Below are positions 32,375-40,339 of a stretch of 45,762 bases of DNA, piece after piece; position 1 is the stretch's first letter; the number at the start of each line of letters is the position of its first letter. The stretch lies in assembly GCA_017407325.1 (NCBI GenBank), contig JAFQWV010000018.1:1-45762 (forward strand), given 5' to 3'. The stretch is from Clostridia bacterium. Lineage in GTDB: Bacteria; Bacillota; Clostridia; Christensenellales; Borkfalkiaceae. The notes below the pieces were generated by a model. The model made no database searches. It had not been told where the DNA came from and saw only the letters and a list, made by a program, of their open reading frames with translations. Position numbers and translations under genes: made by a program.

Positions 32375-32448
32375 GGCAGGGGAGACGCGATTCGAACACG
32401 CAACCTACGGTTTTGGAGACCGCTACTCTACCGTTGAGCCACTCCCCT
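32374..32448 (-). tRNA. tRNA-Trp (anticodon CCA)
   Basis: 75 nt. Acceptor AGGGGAG pairs with CTCCCCT; discriminator G; CCA encoded. The anticodon stem GCGGT/ACCGT holds CTCCAAA, giving CCA. The T arm GCGTGTTCGAATCGCG is normal. Confidence 0.95.
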
Positions 32449-32470
32449 AGGTGATTTGTTAACATTTGCG

Positions 32471-32499
32471 ATTATATACGATTTTTTTCGTTTAGTCAA
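32471..32499 (-). promoter_or_regulatory. Promoter of tRNA-Trp
   Basis: Minus strand TTGACT (32499-32494), 17 bp, TATAAT (32476-32471). Confidence 0.85.
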
Positions 32500-32539
32500 T
32501 CAAAAAAGTGTGAAAAAAGAAAAAATATAAGGTAAATTA

Positions 32540-32995
32540 ATGAAAGAAGTTATTTTGTACACAGACGGAGCTTGTTCTGGTAATCCCGGAATAGGTGGAT
32601 ATTGCGCGATTTTAATATGTAAGGGCGTAGAAAAGATAATATCGGGTGGTGAAATGGAAACCACTAACAATCGTATGGAGTTATTAGGCGTTATAAACGG
32701 TCTTAAGGGGCTTAAAGAGCCTTGCAAAGTCGCTTTGTACAGTGATTCTGCCTACGTTATCAACGCGTTTTCTAACGGCTGGATTTGGTCTTGGGAGCTT
32801 GCAGGTTGGAAAACTGCAGATAAAAAGCCCGTAAAAAACCAAGAGCTTTGGGAAGATTTGCTTTCACTTACAAGGCTACATAAAGTCGAGTTTAACAAAG
32901 TTAAAGGTCATAGCGACAACGAAAATAATAATCGTTGCGATAAAATTGCGCGAGATGAAATTAAAAAATTGAGAGAAAAAGTTACAGTCGAATAA
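32540..32995 (+). CDS. rnhA: Ribonuclease HI
   Basis: 151 residues, the usual E. coli-type length. It degrades RNA in RNA-DNA hybrids in the cytoplasm. Catalytic residues are in place: the aspartate in LYTDGACSGNPG, the glutamate in TTNNRMELLGV, the aspartate in LYSDSAYVINA, and the C-terminal HSDNENNNRCDKIA segment with the fourth acid. The basic-protrusion-like region NGWIWSWELAGWKTADKKPVKN is present. Upstream is a weak ribosome site (AAGGTAA). It follows the tRNA-Trp promoter divergently and ends 62 bp before the TVP38-like gene. Confidence 0.96.
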   Translation: MKEVILYTDGACSGNPGIGGYCAILICKGVEKIISGGEMETTNNRMELLGVINGLKGLKEPCKVALYSDSAYVINAFSNGWIWSWELAGWKTADKKPVKNQELWEDLLSLTRLHKVEFNKVKGHSDNENNNRCDKIARDEIKKLREKVTVE

Positions 32996-33057
32996 ATTTC
33001 ACCATATTTTTTTCGCTTTATAGATTATTTACGATAAAAATTAATATACTATTTAGT

Positions 33058-33963
33058 ATGAAAGTTAAAAGCGGAAAAATTGAACTTGTTTTCAGTATTG
33101 CGGTAATCGTTCTTTTGTCGGTACTGACTTTAATATTTGCTTATCTTTATATCAAAGTAGGTGGTGGATTTTTATATAATCACCAAACTGCGTGTTTTGC
33201 AATTTCCGTTGCCGTTATTTCCGTTTTGACTGCGATTGCGATACTTTTTCAAATATACGATAAATCGTTTGTTTATAGGCTTTGCATGCTGACGTTGCTT
33301 ACCTCAAGCGTCGTGCTTATAATTCTGTATTTTTTAAAAATAAGTGGTTTTTGGGAAAAGGTTGACAGTGCGCAAGAAATTCGAGAATTTATCGCCTCAA
33401 CCGGTAGCTTTGCGGTAATAGTTTTTATTATTTTGCAAATTTTACAGGTAATAATTTTACCCGTTCCGGGCGTTTTAATGATAGGTGCAGGATCTATGCT
33501 ATTTGGTCCACTAAAAGGCTCGGTTTTTAGCTTTATAGGAATAATGATTGGGTCGTTAATCGGGTTTTTCGTAGGTAGGGTGCTTGGTTATAAAGCGGCG
33601 CGTTGGCTTGTTGGTGACGGCATTGATAAAGTTCTTAAAAACGTGAAAGGAAAAGACAAAATAGTGCTTTCTTTTATGTTTTTATTTCCTTTTTTTCCAG
33701 ACGATATTTTGTGCTTTGTGTCGGGAATGTCGTCAATGAGTACGAAATTCTTTTTAATAACCGTTAGCCTTGCGCGTATCATTTCAGTATTTTTTACCGC
33801 TTTTTCAGTAAGCGGAAACCTTATTCCGTACAACACTTGGTGGGGTATTATGCTTTGGTGCATAATTTTTGTTTTAACTATAATTTTAGGTATTTTTATA
33901 TATAAAAACGGAGAAAAAATCGAACGAAAGTTTGCAAAAAAATTTCACTCTAAGGCTAAATAA
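33058..33963 (+). CDS. TVP38/TMEM64 family membrane protein
   Basis: 301 residues. Two or three N-terminal helices are followed by the SNARE-associated/VTT domain: PVPGVLMIGAGSMLFGPLKG, then IGIMIGSLIGFFVGRVLG and FPFFPDDILCFVSGMSSM, with proline- and glycine-rich re-entrant parts. Proteins of this superfamily (DedA, TVP38) move or balance lipids such as undecaprenyl phosphate or phospholipids. There is no ribosome site before the ATG, and a TATACT box ends 7 bp upstream, so the mRNA may be leaderless, although no good -35 is seen. It shares one base with the dinB start. Substrate unknown. Confidence 0.85.
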   Translation: MKVKSGKIELVFSIAVIVLLSVLTLIFAYLYIKVGGGFLYNHQTACFAISVAVISVLTAIAILFQIYDKSFVYRLCMLTLLTSSVVLIILYFLKISGFWEKVDSAQEIREFIASTGSFAVIVFIILQILQVIILPVPGVLMIGAGSMLFGPLKGSVFSFIGIMIGSLIGFFVGRVLGYKAARWLVGDGIDKVLKNVKGKDKIVLSFMFLFPFFPDDILCFVSGMSSMSTKFFLITVSLARIISVFFTAFSVSGNLIPYNTWWGIMLWCIIFVLTIILGIFIYKNGEKIERKFAKKFHSKAK

Positions 33964-35198
33964 TGAGAGTTATACTTCATTCCGATTTAAATAATTTTTA
34001 CGCGAGCGTAGAAGAACTTTATAATCCCGAATTAAAGGATAAATTTCTTGCGGTTTGCGGTAGCGTTGAAGACAGGCACGGCATCGTTCTTGCCAAGAAT
34101 TTGCGCGCGAAAAAAATGGGGATTAAAACGGGTATGACTTTAAAAGAAGCTTTTGATTTATGCCCAAATCTTGTAACTGTAGAAGCAAATTTTGAAAGAT
34201 ATTTAATATACTCGAAAAAAGTTAAGGATATATACAGAAAATACACCGACCAGATTGAAAGCTTTGGCATTGACGAAGCGTGGCTTGACGTAACGCACAG
34301 TCAAATTTTTGGTTCGGGCGTGGAAATTGCCGACAAAATTCGAGAAGAAGTCAGGAATCTGGGGCTGACTTGCTCTATTGGCGTAAGTTTTAATAAGGTT
34401 TTTGCTAAACTCGGTTCTGACCTTAAAAAACCTGATGCGACCACTCTTATTTCATACGAGAATTTTAAAGAAGTCGTTTGGAGTTTGAGTGCTGACGAAA
34501 TGTTATTCGTTGGCAGAAAAACTAAGCAGAAGTTATTAAAATATAACATTAAAACTATTGGTGATATTGCTCGGTCGGATAGGGAGTTTCTAACTAAAAA
34601 CTTAGGTAAATGGGGGGACTATTTATACGAGTTTGCAAACGGTTTAGATAATTCGCCTGTAAAAATGGACGGCGAAAACGATATGATAAAGTCTGTTGGA
34701 AACAGTATGACTTGCTATCGTGATTTAATTTCTTTAGACGACGTAAAAATTATGTTTTCAGTGCTTTGCGACAGCGTTTCTGCTAGGCTTTTAGATTATC
34801 AAATCGGAAGAGCTAGCACGGTTACAATCACTATAAAAGACGAAAACTTAAATTCATTTACAAGACAAGCCCAGCTTGAAGTTCCGTCAGTACTTTCTGA
34901 AGATTTTTATAATCTTGCCGTGTCGCTTTTTATTAAAAATTACGACTTTAAAAATTCTGTTCGCTCACTCGGTGTTTCCGTAAGTAATTTTTCAAGCGGG
35001 GACATGCAAACGTCACTTTTTTCCGACGAAGAAAATTATGAAAAGAAAGTAAGGCTTGCAAAAACTGTTGGTGGTATAAGAAAAAAGTTCGGTGCAGGAA
35101 GTTTGCAAAAAGCAATAGGGCTTAAAGATAGAAAAATCGCAAGAGAAAACCCTAAAGACAATCACACAATTCACCCTGAGGGATATTTTAAAAAGTAA
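33963..35198 (+). CDS. dinB: DNA polymerase IV (Y-family)
   Basis: 411 residues. A translesion polymerase. Palm-domain acids are visible: LHSDLNNFYASVEELYNP at the start and SFGIDEAWLDVT near residue 105. The finger motif CSIGVSFNKVFAKLGSDLKKP and the thumb helix-hairpin-helix (VGRKTKQKLLKYNIKTIGDIA) follow, then a little-finger domain. The C-terminus continues to GYFKK without an obvious clamp motif; MQTSLFSD near 345 could be the beta-clamp-binding QxxLF. The start ATG overlaps the previous stop by one base. A terminator lies 47 bp downstream. Confidence 0.93.
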   Translation: MRVILHSDLNNFYASVEELYNPELKDKFLAVCGSVEDRHGIVLAKNLRAKKMGIKTGMTLKEAFDLCPNLVTVEANFERYLIYSKKVKDIYRKYTDQIESFGIDEAWLDVTHSQIFGSGVEIADKIREEVRNLGLTCSIGVSFNKVFAKLGSDLKKPDATTLISYENFKEVVWSLSADEMLFVGRKTKQKLLKYNIKTIGDIARSDREFLTKNLGKWGDYLYEFANGLDNSPVKMDGENDMIKSVGNSMTCYRDLISLDDVKIMFSVLCDSVSARLLDYQIGRASTVTITIKDENLNSFTRQAQLEVPSVLSEDFYNLAVSLFIKNYDFKNSVRSLGVSVSNFSSGDMQTSLFSDEENYEKKVRLAKTVGGIRKKFGAGSLQKAIGLKDRKIARENPKDNHTIHPEGYFKK

Positions 35199-35245
35199 AA
35201 TTAAGTGTTTAGAGAAATATTGCTTTAATAATTTAATAAAATTTT

Positions 35246-35275
35246 AAAAAGGCTTGAAAAAACGAGCCTTTTTTT
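35246..35275 (+). terminator. Terminator of dinB
   Basis: AAAAAGGCT and AGCCTTTTT pair around TGAAAAAACG, followed by TTG. Confidence 0.8.
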
Positions 35276-35276
35276 G

Positions 35277-35305
35277 TTGCAATTAAAATTATAAAAGTGT
35301 ATAAT
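35277..35305 (+). promoter_or_regulatory. Promoter of the carboxylase operon
   Basis: TTGCAA (35277-35282), 17 bp, TATAAT (35300-35305), 30 bp before the ATG at 35335 with its GGAGGA ribosome site. It follows the dinB terminator directly. Confidence 0.8.
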
Positions 35306-35334
35306 GATTTGGAAAAATATAATGGAGGACTTTA

Positions 35335-36718
35335 TGGATAAATTAACCTTGCTTGCAAGTCGCAAAGAAGAACTTTTTCTTGCAAGTAAAGATATCAGAA
35401 AAAAGATTGACGAGTTGATTGACGAAGATAGTTTCGTAGAACTTGACAGATTCAGTTTTAGTAAAAACGAATTCTATCAAGCAGACTGTCAAGGTGAAGG
35501 CGTTGTTACGGGCTTTGCTACTATCAACGAAATTCCTGTATATATCGTTGCTCAAAACTCTAACGTTTTAAACGGTGGTTTAAGCTATGCTAATGCAAAT
35601 AAAATCGTTAAATGTTTGGACAAGGCTTTAGTTAGCGGTGCGCCTGTTATATACCTTCTTTCGTCATTAGGTGTTTTAGCAGGTGAAGGCGTTAAGGTTT
35701 TGGAAGGCGCTGGCTTAATTTTGGCAAAAATTCAAGAGCTTAAAAATGAAGTACCGCAATTTTCAGTCATCTTAGGTGACGTTTTAGGAAGTAGCGCACT
35801 TTTTGCTGCGTCTACTGATTACACTTACATGCTTAAAGATTCTTGCCTTTCATACGCTAGTCCGTTAGTAATTTCAGCAAAGAGTGGTAAAAGCGCAGAT
35901 AAGTTAAGCGTAGGTGGTGCAAAATCTAACGCACAAAACGGTTTGACTACTTTCGAAGTTGAAGATATCAAGGAAGTAAGAAATTCTATAGCTAATATTT
36001 TAGACGTATTACCTGATTTTGGCGGAATTTTATTAGAAACTGGCGACGATTTAAACAGAAACGCACCAAACCTTAACGAAAAGGCTTGCGCTAAATGTAT
36101 AATTGATGCTGTTTTTGATAAAGACTACGCTATCGAACTTGGAAAGGGTTTTGCGCCTGAAGTTGTAACGGTTATCGGTAGAATCGGTGGTTATTCTTGT
36201 GCGACTATTATTTTTAACGGAGAAAACGGCGTAGTGCTTAATAACAACAACATTGAAAAGATTAAAGAATTTATCTATTACGCTAGCGATAATAACTTAC
36301 CGCTTATCACTTTTGTAAATACTTTGGGTATTGAACAAAATCTTGAAACGAGCAATTCGCTTATCTTAAAGAATATTTCTAATTTAGTTTACGCAATTTC
36401 AGCATCGAGCGAACTTCCAAAAATTAACGTAATTTACGGAAAAGCAATCGGCTTAGGTTATACCTTGTTCGCATCTCGCGCAATGGGCGTTGATTATAGC
36501 TATGCTTTTGCTAACGCTAAGATTTCCGTTTTCGATTCTGAACGGGCGCACAAATAGAGTTTGGAGCAAACGGTGGCGATTTGGAAAAAATTAAGGCAAA
36601 CTACGAAGATAACGAGCAAGATGCGTTCAACGCTGCTCAAAACGGTTTCGTTGACAACGTTATCGAGCCTGAGTTCGTTCGCCAATACCTAATTTCAGCG
36701 TTACAAATGCTTGTGTGA
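35335..36718 (+). pseudogene. Acyl-CoA carboxyltransferase (PCC-beta/MmdA-like), frameshifted near the 3' end
   Basis: From the ATG at 35335 (GGAGGAC upstream) the frame runs 407 codons and stops with TAG at 36555. The body is a crotonase-like biotin-dependent carboxyltransferase, e.g. GEGVVTGFATINEIPVYIVA and GGLSYANANKIVKCLDKAL. The expected C-terminal 57 residues continue in the -1 frame from 36545 to the TGA at 36716: GAQIEFGANGGDLEKIKANY then FVRQYLISALQMLV. A single missing base near 36543-36547 would restore about 460 residues, the family norm. The spot CGGGCG is no classical slippery site. It is thus a mutation or an assembly error; if real, the subunit lacks its C-terminal helix region. 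The other operon genes look intact. Confidence 0.7.
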
Positions 36719-36727
36719 GGTAGCTAG

Positions 36728-37072
36728 ATGAATAATTTACTTTTACCTGAGGTTTTGCAAAATTGGATTGATAATTTTAAAGTAAATCTCAGTCAAGGCT
36801 TATTCGTATTCTTGCTTGGCATTTTAGTAGTATTTTTCGGTATTGCACTTATCGTTTTGGTTGTAAGCGTCATCGGAAAAATAATGTCTGTTAAAGATGA
36901 AAAAGCAAAAGCTAAGAAAGAAATTCAAGAAACTCAATCTGAAATAGTCGAAGAAGTAAATGAAGATATTCCAGATCACGTAAAAGCTGCAATCGTTGCT
37001 GCAATTACTGCGTACTATTTCAACCAAAGTTCGAACTGCGAGTTCAAAGTTAAAAAAATTAAGAGAATTTAA
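36728..37072 (+). CDS. Sodium-pump decarboxylase gamma subunit (OadG-like)
   Basis: 114 residues: one N-terminal transmembrane helix (GLFVFLLGILVVFFGIALIVLVVSV), a charged linker (KAKAKKEIQETQSEIVEEVNE), and a conserved C-terminal tail DHVKAAIVAAITAYYFNQSS typical of gamma subunits of oxaloacetate or methylmalonyl-CoA decarboxylases. The gamma subunit anchors and stabilises the complex at the membrane. It starts 9 bp after the frameshifted gene ends, behind a GAGGTAG ribosome site, and is followed 14 bp later by the biotin carrier gene. Confidence 0.8.
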   Translation: MNNLLLPEVLQNWIDNFKVNLSQGLFVFLLGILVVFFGIALIVLVVSVIGKIMSVKDEKAKAKKEIQETQSEIVEEVNEDIPDHVKAAIVAAITAYYFNQSSNCEFKVKKIKRI

Positions 37073-37086
37073 GGAGATTTTTAAAA

Positions 37087-37437
37087 ATGCGTAATTTTAT
37101 CGTTACTATAGATGGAAAGCAATATCAAGTAGGCGTTGAAGAAGTTGGTGCATCTTCTCAACCTGTTGTACAAACCGTTCAAAGCGCACCTGTTCAAGCG
37201 GCTGCTCCAAAAGCAAGCGTTACAAGCGGAACTAAACTTACTGCTCCAATGCCTGGTATGATTAAGAAGTTGAGCGTAGCAGAAGGGGCTACCGTTAAAA
37301 AAGGCGACGTAGTTTTAGTTTTAGAAGCTATGAAGATGGATAACGACATTACTGCTCCTTGCGACGGAACGATTTCCTTCAAGACAGCAGCTGGCTCTAA
37401 CGTTGATACAGGGGCAGTTCTTGCTATTATCGGCTAA
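37087..37437 (+). CDS. Biotin carboxyl carrier protein
   Basis: 116 residues. An N-terminal strand-rich MRNFIVTIDGKQYQVGVEEVG, a flexible Ala/Pro linker (QTVQSAPVQAAAPKASV), then the lipoyl/biotinyl domain with the biotinylated lysine in LEAMKMDNDITAP (about residue 82). The lysine carries biotin that shuttles carboxyl groups between the carboxyltransferase and decarboxylase partners. Ribosome site AAGGAG precedes the ATG. A 17-bp gap leads to the OadB-like gene. Confidence 0.95.
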   Translation: MRNFIVTIDGKQYQVGVEEVGASSQPVVQTVQSAPVQAAAPKASVTSGTKLTAPMPGMIKKLSVAEGATVKKGDVVLVLEAMKMDNDITAPCDGTISFKTAAGSNVDTGAVLAIIG

Positions 37438-37454
37438 TTCGGGGGAAAGGTTTA

Positions 37455-38837
37455 ATGAGTACAAACTTGATTTGTGAGAGTTTGGACATTTTAGATTCTT
37501 TAAAGAATTTATGGCAATCTACGGGTGTTTTCCAAGGAACAAATTGGCAAAACTACGTCATGATTGCGATTTCCTTCGTCCTATTTTATCTCGCAATTAA
37601 AAAAGGTTTCGAACCACTTTTGATGTTGCCTATTGCGTTTGGTATGTTTATCGTAAATATCCCGGGTGCATACAACATCTTATTCGGTACGAAAGGTTAT
37701 ATTATTCAAGAAGTTTACACGGCTTCTAACGGCGACATCGTTGTCGGTGCAGAAGTTTTTAGGGGAACTTTAACTGAAATTTCTCAATTTTACGGCACGA
37801 ATTTTGCAAATGCTGGCGAGATTACTGCTTATTTACAAACACTTGCGTCAACGACTCAAGGTGAATATACCGTAACTTTACAGCTCGCTTCTGAAACTGC
37901 TGAAGTTATCAGAGATTTTGGTTTATTCTATTATATTTATAAAGGCGTTGATTGGGTTATCTTCCCACCGATTATCTTCTTAGGAATTGGTTGTATGACA
38001 GACTTTGGTCCGTTAATTGCAAACCCTAAATCAATGATTATCGGCGCTGCTGCGCAACTTGGTGTATTTATTACCTTCTTTGGTGCACTTTGCTTGCTTG
38101 GTTTTACGCCTCAAGAATCTGGCGCTATTGCAATTATCGGTGGCGCAGACGGTCCTACTGCTATTTACGTAACTAAAAAGCTTGCAGAACACTTACTTCC
38201 TGCAATCGCAATTTCTGCATATTCGTATATGGCGCTTATCCCGGTTATTCAAAAACCGCTTATGCGTATGTGTACTACGAAGGAAGAAAGAAAGATCAAG
38301 ATGAAACAACTTCGTACAGTTTCAAAACTTGAAAAAATTATCTTCCCAATAGCAGTTGCTTTAATCGTAGGTTTACTATTACCTGACGCTATGCCACTTT
38401 TAGGTATGTTGATGCTCGGTAACTTGTTAAAAGAATCGGGTGTTACCGGAAGACTTTCTAACACTGCGCAAAACGGTCTTATGAATACCGTAACAATTTT
38501 CCTTGGCGTTATGGTAGGTTCTAAAGCAATCGGCTCGACTTTCTTATCCGGTCAAACGCTCGGAATTATCGTTTTAGGTCTTTTAGCGTTCTGTATGGGT
38601 ACTGTTGGTGGACTTTTATGTGCAAAGATTATGAACAAGATTTCAGGTGGAAAAATCAATCCACTTATCGGTTCTGCGGGCGTTTCAGCCGTTCCTATGG
38701 CTGCGCGTATTTCGCAAGACGTCGGTAGAGAATACGATCCTGAAAACCACTTGTTAATGCACGCAATGGGACCTAACGTTGCCGGAGTTATTGGCTCGGC
38801 TATTGCAGCGGGCGTTCTTTTAGCCGTTTGCGGTTAA
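37455..38837 (+). CDS. Sodium ion-translocating decarboxylase beta subunit (OadB/MmdB/GcdB-like)
   Basis: 460 residues, polytopic. It decarboxylates carboxybiotin and exports Na+ across the membrane. The beta-subunit core shows FIGIGCMTDFGPLIANPKS-like residues (FLGIGCMTDFGPLIANPKS), then GAAAQLGVFITFFGALCLLG and SGAIAIIGGADGPTAIYVT, whose GGADGP motif lies in the Na+-binding region of the family. The second half repeats this with SAVPMAARISQDVG and LMHAMGPNVAGVIGSAIAAG. The loop of about 80 residues after the first helices is longer than in classical OadB. Ribosome site GGGGGAAAGG upstream. Confidence 0.93.
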   Translation: MSTNLICESLDILDSLKNLWQSTGVFQGTNWQNYVMIAISFVLFYLAIKKGFEPLLMLPIAFGMFIVNIPGAYNILFGTKGYIIQEVYTASNGDIVVGAEVFRGTLTEISQFYGTNFANAGEITAYLQTLASTTQGEYTVTLQLASETAEVIRDFGLFYYIYKGVDWVIFPPIIFLGIGCMTDFGPLIANPKSMIIGAAAQLGVFITFFGALCLLGFTPQESGAIAIIGGADGPTAIYVTKKLAEHLLPAIAISAYSYMALIPVIQKPLMRMCTTKEERKIKMKQLRTVSKLEKIIFPIAVALIVGLLLPDAMPLLGMLMLGNLLKESGVTGRLSNTAQNGLMNTVTIFLGVMVGSKAIGSTFLSGQTLGIIVLGLLAFCMGTVGGLLCAKIMNKISGGKINPLIGSAGVSAVPMAARISQDVGREYDPENHLLMHAMGPNVAGVIGSAIAAGVLLAVCG

Positions 38838-38861
38838 TTTCCTTAAGGAGTATTAGATTTT

Positions 38862-40268
38862 ATGAGTAAAAAAGTATATATTACCGAAACAATTTTACGT
38901 GACGCGCATCAATCTCAAGCGGCTACCCGTATGACGATTGACGAAATGATTCCCGTTTTAGACGAACTTGACGAAGTTGGCTACTACTCACTTGAAGCGT
39001 GGGGTGGAGCAACTTTCGACAGTTGTATGAGATTTTTGAACGAAGATCCATGGGAAAGACTTCGCACGCTTAAAAAGCATCTTAAAAAGACGCCAATTCA
39101 AATGCTACTACGCGGTCAAAACATTTTAGGTTATAAGCACTACGCTGACGACGTTGTTGACGAATTCGTTCGTTTGTCAATTAAAAACGGCGTTTCTATC
39201 GTTCGTGTATTCGATGCGCTTAACGATACGAGAAACCTTGAAACTGCTATGAAGGCAATAAAAAAATACGGTGGTATTTGTGAAGCTGCTATCAGTTACA
39301 CAACTAGCCCTGTTCACACAAACGAATATTTCGTAAAACTTGCTAAAAAGCTTGAAGATATGGGTGCTGATAACATTTGTATTAAGGATATGGCAAACCT
39401 TCTTTTGCCGTATACCGTTTACAATTTAGTTAAAGACCTTAAGAAAGTGTTAAAGCCTGAAACTAAAATTCACTTACACACTCACAACACGTCAGGAACG
39501 GGTGATATGGTCAACCTTAAGGCAATAGAGGCTGGTTGCGATATTATAGACTGTTCACTTTCTGCTTTAGGTAACGGTACTAGCCAACCTGCAACTGAAC
39601 CACTCGTTGCAACACTTCAAGGTTCTGAATACGATACAGGCATTGATTTAGCAAAACTTTTACCACTTACAGACTACTTTAAAACTGTTGCTGACAGACT
39701 TCAAAAAGACGGTTTCTTATCTGAAAAAGTTAGAAAAATTGATATTAATACTCTTATTTATCAAGTTCCGGGTGGTATGCTTTCAAACCTTATCTCACAA
39801 CTTAAGCAACAAAATAAGAGTGATAAGCTTTTAGAAGTTTTAGCAGAAGTTCCAAACGTAAGAAAGGACTTCGGTTATCCTCCACTCGTAACGCCAACAA
39901 GTCAAATCGTTGGTACTCAAGCCGTTTTAAACGTTGTTATGGGTGAAAGATATAAAATGGTTACTAAAGAATCAAAAGGTCTTTTAAAGGGCGAATACGG
40001 TCAATTACCTGCTGCGCCTAACGCTGAAATCGTTAAGAAAATTGTAGGTGACGAAAAGATTATCGACTATCGTCCTGCTGATGATATTGAACCAGAACTT
40101 GCTAAATATAAAGCTGAACTTGGCGAATTCTACACTCAGGAAGAAGACGTTTTATCTTACGCTTTATTCCCACAAGTTGCTACGAATTTCTTTAAATACA
40201 GACTCGCTCGCGACAAGGGTGTTGATAAAGATTTAGCATCAAATCCAAACAAGGTTTATCCTGCATAA
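38862..40268 (+). CDS. oadA: Carboxyltransferase subunit (OadA / transcarboxylase 5S-like)
   Basis: 468 residues. The start ITETILRDAHQSQAATRM and MLLRGQNILGYKHYADDVVDEFV are typical of the pyruvate/oxaloacetate carboxyltransferase domain (HMGL-like TIM barrel with metal-binding HLHTHNTSG). A conserved lysine that carries a carbamate in the family lies in NICIKDMANLL. The protein lacks a fused biotin domain, which is supplied by the separate gene at 37087. Together with the 35335 gene this gives both 12S-like and 5S-like partners, as in transcarboxylase, in one Na+-pump operon. Ribosome site AAGGAG. A terminator follows at 40284-40314. Confidence 0.93.
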   Translation: MSKKVYITETILRDAHQSQAATRMTIDEMIPVLDELDEVGYYSLEAWGGATFDSCMRFLNEDPWERLRTLKKHLKKTPIQMLLRGQNILGYKHYADDVVDEFVRLSIKNGVSIVRVFDALNDTRNLETAMKAIKKYGGICEAAISYTTSPVHTNEYFVKLAKKLEDMGADNICIKDMANLLLPYTVYNLVKDLKKVLKPETKIHLHTHNTSGTGDMVNLKAIEAGCDIIDCSLSALGNGTSQPATEPLVATLQGSEYDTGIDLAKLLPLTDYFKTVADRLQKDGFLSEKVRKIDINTLIYQVPGGMLSNLISQLKQQNKSDKLLEVLAEVPNVRKDFGYPPLVTPTSQIVGTQAVLNVVMGERYKMVTKESKGLLKGEYGQLPAAPNAEIVKKIVGDEKIIDYRPADDIEPELAKYKAELGEFYTQEEDVLSYALFPQVATNFFKYRLARDKGVDKDLASNPNKVYPA

Positions 40269-40283
40269 TTAGTTGATATTTTT

Positions 40284-40314
40284 AAAGCGAGAGCCGTTTT
40301 TTTGCTCTCGCTTT
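40284..40314 (+). terminator. Terminator of the carboxylase operon
   Basis: AAAGCGAGAGC and GCTCTCGCTTT pair around a T-rich loop (CGTTTTTTT), 15 bp after the stop. Confidence 0.8.
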
Positions 40315-40339
40315 ATGGAATTAAAGAAAAAAGGAATTT

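Noticed and set aside
36543-36550. Programmed -1 frameshift site in the carboxyltransferase
   Set aside because: There is no X-XXY-YYZ heptamer and no evident downstream stem; a deletion or assembly error is simpler, although recoding is not excluded.
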